Source: Cellulomonas sp. PhB143 (lineage in GTDB: Bacteria > Actinomycetota > Actinomycetes > Actinomycetales > Cellulomonadaceae). From it: a stretch of DNA of 64,000 bases. Position 1 is the first letter of the stretch, and each line of letters starts with the position of its first letter. Shown piece by piece: positions 51,189 through 59,140 of this stretch. The position numbers and the translations under genes were made by a program. The stretch covers positions 1-64,000 of the forward strand of contig NZ_RKIJ01000002.1 of NCBI RefSeq assembly GCF_003752595.1, written 5' to 3'. Under the pieces are notes generated by a model that made no database searches, was not told where the DNA came from, and was given only the letters and a program-made list of their open reading frames with translations.

Positions 51189-53753
51189 ATGACCACGGAC
51201 CGTACGGCCGTCGGCGAGGTCGACCTCGCCGTCAGCGGCATGACGTGCGCCTCCTGCGTCGCGCACGTCGAGAAGCGGCTCGCGCAGGTCCCCGGCGTCG
51301 AGGCGACGGTGAACCTGCCGCTGGAGTCGGCGCACGTCGTCCTCACCCGGGACGTCGCCGACGCCGAGCTGCTGGCCGCGGTCGAGCGCGCCGGGTACAC
51401 GGCGCGCGTGACGCGGCGGCGGACGGCCGACGGCGGCGGGCAAGCGGGACACTCGGCGCACTCGGGGCACTCGCCGTCCGAGCACGCGCTCTCCGGCCAC
51501 TCGATGCCCGAGGGCCACGAGATGGCCGACGGCGAGGACACGTCCGCGCCCACGCCGGACCGCGGCACCGACCTGCGCCGACGGTTCGAAGTCTCCGCGG
51601 TCCTCGCCGTCCCCGTGGTGCTGCTCTCGATGGTCCCGGCCCTGCAGCTCCCGGGCTGGCAGTGGGTCGTCGCCGCGCTCGCGCTGCCCGTCGTCGTGTG
51701 GGGGGCGCTGCCCTTTCACCGCGCGGCGTTCCGGGCCGCGCGGCACGGCTCGTCGACCATGGACACGCTCGTCTCGATCGGCGTCGTCGCGGCGACGCTC
51801 TGGTCGCTGTGGGCGCTGCTGCTCGGCGGCGCGGGCGAGATCGGCATGCAGATGGAGCTGTCGCTGCTGCCGTCGCGGACCCACGAGGGGCCGCCGGAGC
51901 TGTACTTCGAGGTCGCCGTCGTCGTGACCGTGTTCCTGCTCGGCGGCCGCTGGGCCGAGCACCGCTCGCGGCGGCGCGCGGGCGATGCGCTGCGCTCGCT
52001 CCTGGAGCTTGGTGCCACGGAGGCCGAGCGGGTCGTCGACGACGGACCGCAGGGCGAGCGCCGCACCGAGCGGGTCCCGGCCGCCGAGCTGCGCGAGGGC
52101 GACCTCTTCGTCGTCCGCCCCGGGTCCACGGTCGCGACCGACGGCATCGTCGTCGAGGGCTCGAGCGCCGTCGACACCTCGCTCCTGACCGGCGAGCCCG
52201 TGCCCGTGGACGTCGGCCCCGGCGACGACGTGACGGGCGCGACCGTCAACACCTCCGGGCACCTGGTCGTGCGGGCCACCCGCGTGGGCGAGGAGACAAC
52301 GCTCGCGCAGATCGGGCGGCTGGTCACGCAGGCGCAGACCGGCAAGGCGCCCGTCCAGCGGCTCGCCGACCGGATCTCCGCCGTGTTCGTGCCGGTCGTG
52401 CTCGGCGTCGCGGTGCTCACGCTCGTCGGCTGGCTGCTCGCCGGCGCCGCCGTGTCGTTCGCGTTCACCGCCGCCGTCGCGGTGCTGATCATCGCCTGCC
52501 CGTGCGCGCTCGGCCTCGCTACCCCGACCGCCCTGCTCGTCGGCACGGGCCGCGGCGCCCAGCTCGGCGTCCTGATCAAGGGCCCCGAGGTGCTCGAGTC
52601 CACGCGCCGCGTCGACACGGTCGTGCTCGACAAGACCGGCACCGTCACCCAGGGGCGCATGACGCTCGAGACGGTCGTGCCGGCGCCGGGCACGGATGCC
52701 GACGACGCCCTCGCGCACGCCGGAGCGGTGGAGGCGCTGAGCGAGCACCCGATCGCGCAGGCGGTCGCCGACGCCGCCGCCAGCTCCGCCGCTCCCCCCT
52801 CCGCCGCTCCCCCTTCCGCCGCTCCCCCCTCCGCCGAGAAGTCGAATTCCGCCCCTGTTTCGCCCGTTTCAGGGGCCGAATTCGACGTCTCGGCGGACTC
52901 AGGTCCCTCCACGGGGGCCGACGGCGTCGTGGTCGGCTCGCTGCAGGCGTTCGGCTTCCGCAGCGTCCCCGGCGGCGGCGTCGAGGCCGTCGTGCGCCGC
53001 GCCCACTCGGGCCTGTCCCCCGCCTCCGGGACCGTCCAGCTCGGCGCGTCGCTCAACGCGCGCCGCGTCGTCGTCGGCCGCCTCACCTGGATCGAGGAGC
53101 AGGGCCTGACGGTCCCCGCCGAGGTGTCCGACGCCGTGGCGCGGGCCGAGGAGTCCGGCGCCACCGCCGTCGTCGTCGCCTGGGACGGCGCGGCCCGCGC
53201 GGCGCTCGTGCTGCGCGACCGGGTCAAGGACACCTCCGCCGAGGCCGTCGCCGAGCTCGTCGCTCTGGGGCTGCGGCCGATGCTGCTCACCGGCGACGGC
53301 GAGGGCGCCGCACGCACCGCCGCCCGCGCCGTCGGGATCGACGACGCCGACGTGATCGCCCGCGTCCTGCCCCAGGACAAGGTCGACGTCGTCGGCCGCC
53401 TGCGGTCCGAGGGACGCGTCGTGGCCATGGTGGGCGACGGCGTGAACGACGCCGCGGCGCTGGCGGGCGCGGACCTCGGCCTCGCGATGGGCACCGGCAC
53501 GGACGTCGCGATCGAGGCGAGCGACATCACGCTCGTGCGCGGCGACCTGCGCTCGGCCGCCACGGCGATCCGCCTCTCGCGCCGGACGCTGCGGATCATC
53601 AAGCAGAACCTGTTCTGGGCGTTCGCCTACAACGTGGCGGCGATCCCGCTCGCGGCGGCGGGCCTGCTCAACCCGATGATCGCGGGCGCGGCGATGGCCG
53701 CGAGCTCGGTGATCGTCGTCGGCAACTCGCTGCGCCTGCGCCGCGCCGGCTGA
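51189..53753 (+). CDS. copA: Copper-translocating P1B-type ATPase
   Basis: An 854-residue Cu(I) exporter. One N-terminal HMA domain with GMTCASC (Cys20, Cys23), then a His/Met-rich linker (GHSAHSGHSPSEHALSGH). Eight helices with CPC (437-439) in the transport helix. TGEP actuator loop, DKTGT (Asp481 phosphorylated), SEHP in the N-domain, and GDGVND. Residues about 533-570 after the SEHP helix contain four AAPPS repeats and the palindrome A3, an insertion extending the N-domain loop in frame. ATG follows GAGGAGGACACC. Controlled by CsoR. Confidence 0.95.
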   Translation: MTTDRTAVGEVDLAVSGMTCASCVAHVEKRLAQVPGVEATVNLPLESAHVVLTRDVADAELLAAVERAGYTARVTRRRTADGGGQAGHSAHSGHSPSEHALSGHSMPEGHEMADGEDTSAPTPDRGTDLRRRFEVSAVLAVPVVLLSMVPALQLPGWQWVVAALALPVVVWGALPFHRAAFRAARHGSSTMDTLVSIGVVAATLWSLWALLLGGAGEIGMQMELSLLPSRTHEGPPELYFEVAVVVTVFLLGGRWAEHRSRRRAGDALRSLLELGATEAERVVDDGPQGERRTERVPAAELREGDLFVVRPGSTVATDGIVVEGSSAVDTSLLTGEPVPVDVGPGDDVTGATVNTSGHLVVRATRVGEETTLAQIGRLVTQAQTGKAPVQRLADRISAVFVPVVLGVAVLTLVGWLLAGAAVSFAFTAAVAVLIIACPCALGLATPTALLVGTGRGAQLGVLIKGPEVLESTRRVDTVVLDKTGTVTQGRMTLETVVPAPGTDADDALAHAGAVEALSEHPIAQAVADAAASSAAPPSAAPPSAAPPSAEKSNSAPVSPVSGAEFDVSADSGPSTGADGVVVGSLQAFGFRSVPGGGVEAVVRRAHSGLSPASGTVQLGASLNARRVVVGRLTWIEEQGLTVPAEVSDAVARAEESGATAVVVAWDGAARAALVLRDRVKDTSAEAVAELVALGLRPMLLTGDGEGAARTAARAVGIDDADVIARVLPQDKVDVVGRLRSEGRVVAMVGDGVNDAAALAGADLGLAMGTGTDVAIEASDITLVRGDLRSAATAIRLSRRTLRIIKQNLFWAFAYNVAAIPLAAAGLLNPMIAGAAMAASSVIVVGNSLRLRRAG
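52831..52896. repeat. Palindromic element family A, copy A3, in frame inside copA
   Basis: A 66-bp element with 27-bp arms (two mismatches) around a 12-base loop. The left arm starts CCGCCGAGAAGTCGAATTC; the right arm ends TTCGACGTCTCGGCGG. It is read through in frame as SAEKSNSAP then GAEFDVSAD. It is preceded by a 15-bp tandem repeat (GCTCCCCC-TCCGCC). The termini match A1 and A2, so the element appears able to enter coding regions without breaking them. Confidence 0.85.
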
Positions 53754-53767
53754 CGGCCCCCTCCCAC

Positions 53768-53850
53768 GCCGAGCACGGGGTTGCCGCCGGGTCAGCCATC
53801 GAGATCCGGCGGGAACCCCATGCTCGGCCGGCGCGAACCCCGTGCTCGGC
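53768..53850. repeat. Palindromic element family D
   Basis: GCCGAGCACGGGGTTGCCG-type left arm (53768-53790) pairs with a right arm ending AACCCCATGCTCGGC (to 53828) over 23 bases with two mismatches. A third half, GAACCCCGTGCTCGGC (53835-53850), follows. It fills most of the gap between convergent copA and the ABC permease gene, a likely bidirectional terminator. Confidence 0.7.
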
Positions 53851-53869
53851 AGCCGGCACGAGGTCCGCG

Positions 53870-54673
53870 TCAGCGGAACCGGCGGCCCTCGTCGCGCCGG
53901 TACGCCCACCCGGCCAGCGCGGCGAAGGCCACCGTCCACCCGAGGAGCACGAGCCACGCGCCGGAGTACGCGGCCTCGCCGGTCACCGCCTGGACCACGA
54001 GGTCGCGCCCGGCGCGCGTCGGCGTCGCCATCGAGATGCCGTCGAGCCAGGACGGGAACAGCTGCGGCGGCAGGAACAGCCCGCCGGCGAACGCGAGCGG
54101 GAACAGGATCACCTGCACCACGGGCAGCGCCGCCTTCGCGGACAGCGAGTACCCGACGCCGATGCCGAGCAGCGTGAACGGCACCGCGACGAGCAGCAGC
54201 GTGCCGACCCCCGCGAGCAGCTGGACCGGCGACGGGGCCGCCGCGGTGAACAGCCACCCGATCAGCACGACGGGCACGACGCCGAACAACGAGAAGATCG
54301 CCCCGTTGACGATCCGGCCGATCATGCGGGGCGCGGGGCCCGCGGGCAGCGAGCGCAGGAACGGGTCGAACGGCTGCTGACGGTCCTCCGCGACACCGAG
54401 CCCGTAGGTGAAGAGGCTCGCGGAGCAGATCGCGAACAGGCTCAGGCTCGCGACCGCGATCGTGGACGCGACCGGGTCGCTCGCCACCTCCTCCTGCGGC
54501 ACCACGAAGAAGAACATCGCGAGCGCCGGGAAGATCAGGTTGCCGAGCACCGCGATCGGCACCCGGACCGACTCGAGGAACTGGTACTTCAGGTGCAGCC
54601 ACGTCAGGCGTGCCGGACCGACGACGCCGCCCGCCCCGTCCCTGCTGCTCGCCGCAGCGCCGATCGTGCTCAT
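53870..54673 (-). CDS. ABC-2 type transporter permease
   Basis: A 267-residue membrane protein with about six helices (IAVLGNLIFPALAMFFFVV, IAVASLSLFAICSASLFTY, IFSLFGVVPVVLIGWLFT, TLLLVAVPFTLLGIGVGYS, VVQVILFPLAFAGGLFLPPQLFP). This is the ABC-2 efflux architecture. ATG overlaps the ATPase stop (ATGA). Together they form an exporter, perhaps for a drug or lipid; substrate unknown. Confidence 0.88.
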   Translation of the reverse strand: MSTIGAAASSRDGAGGVVGPARLTWLHLKYQFLESVRVPIAVLGNLIFPALAMFFFVVPQEEVASDPVASTIAVASLSLFAICSASLFTYGLGVAEDRQQPFDPFLRSLPAGPAPRMIGRIVNGAIFSLFGVVPVVLIGWLFTAAAPSPVQLLAGVGTLLLVAVPFTLLGIGVGYSLSAKAALPVVQVILFPLAFAGGLFLPPQLFPSWLDGISMATPTRAGRDLVVQAVTGEAAYSGAWLVLLGWTVAFAALAGWAYRRDEGRRFR

Positions 54674-55635
54674 CGTGCTCCTCCTCCCGCTCGCGCCGCC
54701 GGTTCCTCGGCGGGCCCGACCATCTGCTCGAACGCCTCCTCGAGGGAGGCGCCCCGGATCTCCAGCCCGCGAAAGCGCGCGCCGGAGGTGACGAGCTCGC
54801 GGACCAGCGCGTCGGCGTCGGGCGTGTAGAGCTCGAACCGCACGTCCCCCGCCGGCCCGCCGGCCCGCTCGGCCCGGACGACGCCCGGCAGCTCGTCGAG
54901 CGGGCCGTCGCCGTGCACCACGACCCGCCGCAGCGAGACCTGCGCGAGGATCTCCTCGAGCGAGTCGTCCGCGCGCACCCGGCCCTGGTCGACGACGACC
55001 ACCCGCTGCGCGAGCTCCTGCACCTCCTCGAGGTAGTGGCTCGTGAGCAGCACCGTGCCGCCGCCCGCGTGGTACTCCCGGATCGCTGCCCACAGCGCCT
55101 GGCGGGCACCCACGTCGAGGCCGGTGGTCGGCTCGTCGAGCAGGACGACGCGCGGGCGGCCCACGAGCGAGAGCGCCACCGCGAGGCGCCGCTTCTGCCC
55201 GCCGGACAGCGACCCGGTCTGGCGCCCGGCGAGGTCTCCGATGCCGAACTGCTCGAGCAGGTCACCGGTGGCCACGCGGTCGGGGTAGTGCCGTCCGACG
55301 AAGTCGACCACCTCGCGCACCTTCAGTGTGGGGGGCAGACCGGTCTCCTGCGGCGTCATCCCGAGCGGAACGCGCGCGGCCGCGTCGCGCGGGTCGCGCC
55401 CGAGCAGGCGCACCGTCCCGGCGTCGGGCCGCCGCAGGCCGCTGACCAGCGAGAGCAGCGTGGACTTGCCCGCACCGTTCGGGCCGAGGAGCCCGACGAG
55501 CTCGCCCGCGCCCACGGTGAGCGAGACGTCCTCGAGCGCCGTGACGTCGCCGAAGCGCTTGGTGACGTGCTCGACCGCGACGACCGGGACGCCGTCGGGC
55601 ACGCCGGGCAGGTGATCGACCCTCGACCGCGTCAT
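54670..55635 (-). CDS. ABC transporter ATP-binding protein (ABC-2/DrrA-like)
   Basis: A 321-residue ATPase. Walker A GPNGAGKST, the Q-loop TPQETGL, signature SLSGGQKRRL, Walker B VVLLDEPTTGLD and the switch His in LTSHYLEEV are all present. A C-terminal ~90-residue domain (RRVVVHGDGPLDELPG onward) resembles DrrA-type regulatory tails. Start and stop overlap both neighbours by four bases, so the regulator, ATPase and permease form one operon. Confidence 0.93.
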   Translation of the reverse strand: MTRSRVDHLPGVPDGVPVVAVEHVTKRFGDVTALEDVSLTVGAGELVGLLGPNGAGKSTLLSLVSGLRRPDAGTVRLLGRDPRDAAARVPLGMTPQETGLPPTLKVREVVDFVGRHYPDRVATGDLLEQFGIGDLAGRQTGSLSGGQKRRLAVALSLVGRPRVVLLDEPTTGLDVGARQALWAAIREYHAGGGTVLLTSHYLEEVQELAQRVVVVDQGRVRADDSLEEILAQVSLRRVVVHGDGPLDELPGVVRAERAGGPAGDVRFELYTPDADALVRELVTSGARFRGLEIRGASLEEAFEQMVGPAEEPAARAGGGAR

Positions 55636-55937
55636 GATCCCGCTCCCTTCAGCAGCGCGGCCAGCTGGTCCTGATACTGCTCGAACGCTCGCCGGCCGCG
55701 CGGCGAGAGCTCGAGATATGTGGCCGGCGTGCGGCCCTCATGGGTCTTGTGGACGACGACGTAACCCGCCTCCTCGAGGCGGCGCACGTGGGTCGACAGG
55801 TTGCCGGCCGTCATGTCGAGCAGCTTCTGCAGCCGGGGGAACGCGAGGCTGTCGCGGGGAGCGAGCGCCGCGAGGGTCGCGACGACGCGCAGCCGGGACG
55901 CGGCGTGGATGACGGGGTCGAGGGGCTCGTCAGGCAA
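55632..55937 (-). CDS. Winged-helix transcriptional regulator
   Basis: A 101-residue regulator with one winged-helix domain (RLRVVATLAALAPRDSLAF, LQKLLDMTAGNLSTHVRRLE, wing EGRTPATYLELS). The short length and TAGNLSTHVRRLEEAGYV recognition helix match the ArsR/MarR-like HTH_27 group associated with ABC-2 operons. No metal-binding cysteines. It lies between an integral membrane gene and the ABC genes and overlaps both. The operator pair at 56700 is its likely target. Confidence 0.85.
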   Translation of the reverse strand: MPDEPLDPVIHAASRLRVVATLAALAPRDSLAFPRLQKLLDMTAGNLSTHVRRLEEAGYVVVHKTHEGRTPATYLELSPRGRRAFEQYQDQLAALLKGAGS

Positions 55938-56661
55938 CGGTCGACCCGTCCTGGCGACCCGCGACCGCGCGACGACGACGGCCGGCGCCGAGCTGCGTCA
56001 CGACCGCCATCGCGAGGAAACCTCCGCCGCCCGCGAGCGCCATCACGAGGTACGTCGTGGGCATCCCGACCAGCGACGCCGCCCCGCCGACGAGCAGGAT
56101 CCACACGCCGAGGACGTAGAGCCGCCCGTCGCCCCAGAGCAAGGCGCTCATCAGGTACATCAGCCCGACGACGAGGCAGACCGCGCCGTTGGCGACGAGC
56201 GCGACGACGTCGGCGTCGACGCCGCTGCCCGACACCCCGGCGACGACGAGGTTCATCACGAGGAAGCCGAGGAACCACGCCCACCCGTACATCGCGCCGG
56301 TGCGCGCGCTGGGGCCGCGGACGCCGGACGCGCGCCGCACGCTGTGCACGATGGTCACGACCATCGCCACGACGATCATGACCCCGTAGACCACGAACGC
56401 CCAGGCCGTCGGGTAGTCCCCGGCGGCGCCCGTGGTCGTCCACAGGGCGCCGAAGCCGAGCAGCCAGGCGACGCCCCAGACGCCGTAGAGGATCCGGCCG
56501 TCGGGGCGCATCTGCGTGCCGGTGCGCTCCCGCTGCTCACGGATGAGGCGGGCGCCCTCGGCGGGATCGAGCGGCGGCTCGGCGTCCGGTGCGTAGGGCG
56601 GGACTTGGGGCTGGATGCGGGGCGGGACATCGCGCGGGACGTCGGGCTGGTCGGTGCTCAT
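55930..56661 (-). CDS. Hypothetical multi-helix membrane protein
   Basis: A 243-residue protein, start ATG 56661 with GGGAG six bases upstream. A Pro-rich cytosolic N-terminus of about 60 residues is followed by six to seven helices (ILYGVWGVAWLLGFGALW, WAFVVYGVMIVVAMVVTI, WFLGFLVMNLVVAGVS, VALVANGAVCLVVGLMYL, LYVLGVWILLVGGAASLV). It is the first gene of the operon containing the regulator and ABC exporter; overlap of eight bases with the regulator. Function unknown. Confidence 0.7.
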   Translation of the reverse strand: MSTDQPDVPRDVPPRIQPQVPPYAPDAEPPLDPAEGARLIREQRERTGTQMRPDGRILYGVWGVAWLLGFGALWTTTGAAGDYPTAWAFVVYGVMIVVAMVVTIVHSVRRASGVRGPSARTGAMYGWAWFLGFLVMNLVVAGVSGSGVDADVVALVANGAVCLVVGLMYLMSALLWGDGRLYVLGVWILLVGGAASLVGMPTTYLVMALAGGGGFLAMAVVTQLGAGRRRRAVAGRQDGSTVA

Positions 56662-56699
56662 CGTGGCTCCCTGGGGGTCCGCACTGCGGGTCTGCTTCG

Positions 56700-56724
56700 A
56701 GTTTGCGTTGCAAACTACTTTGCA
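56700..56724. promoter_or_regulatory. Overlapping operators upstream of the ABC-exporter operon
   Basis: AGTTTGCGTTGCAAACT (56700-56716) and TGCAAACTACTTTGCA (56709-56724) are two perfect palindromes sharing the TGCAAACT half. They lie 39-63 bases before the first gene start and are the only such AT-rich dyads in this region. Cooperative binding by the winged-helix regulator encoded downstream is a reasonable inference. Confidence 0.6.
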
Positions 56725-56772
56725 GCCAACCACCACGGCGCCGGATGCGCAAGGGGTACGAGGGACCGACGG

Positions 56773-58143
56773 TCAGGGGGCGGTCGTCGCGCCCGACGTC
56801 GTGCCCGTGCTGCCGGCCGCGCCGGACCCGACCGACGCCCCCGAGCTGCCGGTCGAGCCCGTGCTGCTCCCGGTGCCGGCCGAACCCGTCGCCGAGCCGT
56901 CCGAACCGCCCGCCGTCCCACCGGTGCCGGTGTCCGCCCCGGTGTCCGCCCCGGTGCCGTCCGTGCCGGTGTCCGCCCCGGATCCGCCCGTGCCCGAGCC
57001 GCCCGTGCCGTCCCCGGCGGTCGATCCGCCGGTCCCGGCGTCCGTGGCGCCCGAGCCTCCGGCGTCGGTCCCGTCCGCTGCTCCCGAGCCGCCCGACGTC
57101 GATCCCCCGGACGCCGCCCCACCTGTCCCGGCGCTTCCCGCCCCGGACCCCGCGGCCGCGCCGCCGTCGTCGTCGACGGCACCGTCCTTCGCGTCCGCCG
57201 GGGCGCCGGCACCGTCGTCACCGGCGTCGCCGTCGTCATCGGCACCGTCGTCGGGCGACGTCGCGCGCGTCGCGTCGTCGGCCGTCCCGTCCCCGACCTC
57301 CGTCCCGCCGTCGCCGGACTGCCCGGCGCGCGCACCGTCGTCGGGCACGACGTCCCGCGAGGACCCGGAACCGGACACCACGCGCGAGATGCTCGAGCCG
57401 GAGCCGTCCTGCCCGTGCAGCGCGTCGGTCAGCGGCTTGCCGAGGACGACCTCGACCATGGTCACGCCCGCGACCAGCACCGCGAACAGCGCGGCCGAGG
57501 CGACGACGAGCCGCCGCCGCGTCGACCACCGACGGCGACGCGCGGGCTGCGCGGGCTGCGTCGGCGCAGGCTGCGCGGCCTGCGCCGCCTCGGCGTCGCT
57601 CGCGTCGCCGTCGTGCCCCGGGCCCGCGTGGTGCACGACGCCGCACGCGCACCGGTGCGGAAGGTCCTCCAGCCCGGGCAGCGGCAGCGTGCCCTGGACC
57701 GGCACGCCGGTCGCGGCGACGCCGCGCGGGCCGTCGACGGCGCCCCCGTCCGCGGCGCCCCCGTCCGCAGTGTCGCCGCCCCCAGAACCGGCCTCGCCCG
57801 CCTGCGCCCCCGCACGGAGCGCGGGCCGCAGCGCCGCGACCCCGCGCCGCGTGCGCAGGAGCGAGTGCGTCCACACGTAGTTGCCGACGACGGTCATCAC
57901 GCTCGCGACCGCGGCACCGACGATCGTCCCGGCGACGCCGAGGTACGACAGCGCGACGGTCGAGCTGACGGCGGCGAGCGCGCTGGCCGCGACCTGGGTG
58001 ACCGTCAGCCGCGGGGGTGCGGGGGCGGCAGGCTCCTCGCTCGGCGGGGTGGCCGTCGGGCCGCCGACCTGCGTCGATACCGTCCTGGTCGTCGTCTCGC
58101 CGGTCGGGTCGGTGGTGCGGGGCGGTCCCTGGAGCGTGGTCAC
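56773..58143 (-). CDS. Membrane protein with long Gly/Ser/Thr/Asp-rich C-terminus
   Basis: A 456-residue protein. Residues ~45-95 hold two helices (AASALAAVSSTVALSYLG, TIVGAAVASVMTVVGNYVW), a cytosolic region with CACGVVHH (a small Cys/His motif) and polyArg precede a third helix (LVVASAALFAVLVAGVTMVEVVLG). The last ~200 residues are low complexity, rich in Gly, Ser, Thr, Asp and Ala, probably surface-exposed and disordered. No known domain. Codon-level repeats (GGC/TCC blocks) suggest slippage expansion. Confidence 0.6.
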   Translation of the reverse strand: MTTLQGPPRTTDPTGETTTRTVSTQVGGPTATPPSEEPAAPAPPRLTVTQVAASALAAVSSTVALSYLGVAGTIVGAAVASVMTVVGNYVWTHSLLRTRRGVAALRPALRAGAQAGEAGSGGGDTADGGAADGGAVDGPRGVAATGVPVQGTLPLPGLEDLPHRCACGVVHHAGPGHDGDASDAEAAQAAQPAPTQPAQPARRRRWSTRRRLVVASAALFAVLVAGVTMVEVVLGKPLTDALHGQDGSGSSISRVVSGSGSSRDVVPDDGARAGQSGDGGTEVGDGTADDATRATSPDDGADDDGDAGDDGAGAPADAKDGAVDDDGGAAAGSGAGSAGTGGAASGGSTSGGSGAADGTDAGGSGATDAGTGGSTAGDGTGGSGTGGSGADTGTDGTGADTGADTGTGGTAGGSDGSATGSAGTGSSTGSTGSSGASVGSGAAGSTGTTSGATTAP

Positions 58144-58266
58144 GCCGCCACGCTAGGGGGGCCGTCCGGACGACCCCTGCCGGGGACGCGGGCGTTCCAC
58201 GACGAACGTGTGAGGATGCGGTGACGACGCGGGAGGACGCCGGGAGGCGCCGCCGGGCACGGGTGC

Positions 58267-58278
58267 TATAACCGGGAG
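58267..58278 (+). promoter_or_regulatory. TATAAC -10 box for a leaderless transcript
   Basis: TATAAC (58267-58272) ends six bases before the GTG at 58279, so transcription would begin at or next to the start codon. GGGAG here is too close to the start to serve as a ribosome site. No convincing -35 is visible. Confidence 0.4.
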
Positions 58279-59103
58279 GTGCCCGACGACGCCCCCGAGA
58301 CCCGGCCACCCGGGTCCGGCCCCACGGAGACCCGTCCCCCCGAGTCCCGCCGCCGGGTCGCGGCCGAGATCTGGATCGTCCTCGGCCTGAGCCTCGGGCA
58401 GTCCGCCGTGTACGCGGTGGTGAACATCCTCGCCCGGCTCGCGGAGACGACGGCGCTCGCCGACCAGTCCACGCAGCTCAACCCGACGCAGTCGCCCCGC
58501 CCGTACCTCGACCTCACCTACCAGCTGCTGGGCATCGCGTTCACGCTGGTGCCGGTGGCGCTGGCCCTGTACCTGCTCTCGGCGCGCGGCCGCTCGGCCC
58601 GCGCCGCGCTGGGCGTCGACGGGTCGCGCCCCTGGCGCGACGTCGGCTGGGGCGTCGCCCTGGCCGCGGCGGTCGGCATCCCGGGGCTCGCGTTCTACGT
58701 CGTCGGGCGCGCCGTCGGGATCACGGTCGAGGTGCAGGCCTCGGGCCTGGACGCCTACTGGTGGACGGTCCCCGTGCTGATCCTCGCGGCGCTGAAGAAC
58801 GCGCTGCTCGAGGAGGTGATCGTCGTCGGCTACCTGCGCGAGCGCCTCATCGACCTGGGGTGGGGCCGGTGGCGGTTCGTCGTCGCGAGCTCGGTGCTGC
58901 GCGGCTCCTACCACCTGTACCAGGGCTTCGGCCCCGCGCTCGGCAACCTGGCGATGGGCCTGCTGTTCTCCTGGTTCTACACGTCCCGCTGGGGCCGACG
59001 CCGCGTGGTCCCGCTGGTCGTGGCGCACACGATCCTCGACGTCGTCTCCTTCGTCGGGTACGCGCTGCTGCCGCCGGAGTGGCGGGACGCGATGGGGCTC
59101 TGA
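58279..59103 (+). CDS. CPBP-family intramembrane metalloprotease
   Basis: A 274-residue membrane protein of the CAAX protease/bacteriocin-processing (Abi) family with about eight helices. Motif 1 is EEVIVVGYLRERL (Glu178, Glu179), motif 2 RGSYHLYQGF (His212), motif 3 VAHTILD (His250). These residues form the metal site in Rce1-type enzymes. A short Pro-rich N-terminus precedes the first helix. No bacteriocin cluster is nearby, so its substrate is unknown. Probably leaderless. Confidence 0.87.
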   Translation: MPDDAPETRPPGSGPTETRPPESRRRVAAEIWIVLGLSLGQSAVYAVVNILARLAETTALADQSTQLNPTQSPRPYLDLTYQLLGIAFTLVPVALALYLLSARGRSARAALGVDGSRPWRDVGWGVALAAAVGIPGLAFYVVGRAVGITVEVQASGLDAYWWTVPVLILAALKNALLEEVIVVGYLRERLIDLGWGRWRFVVASSVLRGSYHLYQGFGPALGNLAMGLLFSWFYTSRWGRRRVVPLVVAHTILDVVSFVGYALLPPEWRDAMGL

Positions 59104-59140
59104 CCCCACCGCGCCCCGGCACCTCCCAGACCGGGCGCCG

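Noticed and set aside
58155-58174. Palindrome around CGTCCGGACG between the membrane protein and CPBP genes
   Set aside because: Only the central ten bases pair well; such short GC palindromes are expected by chance at this composition.
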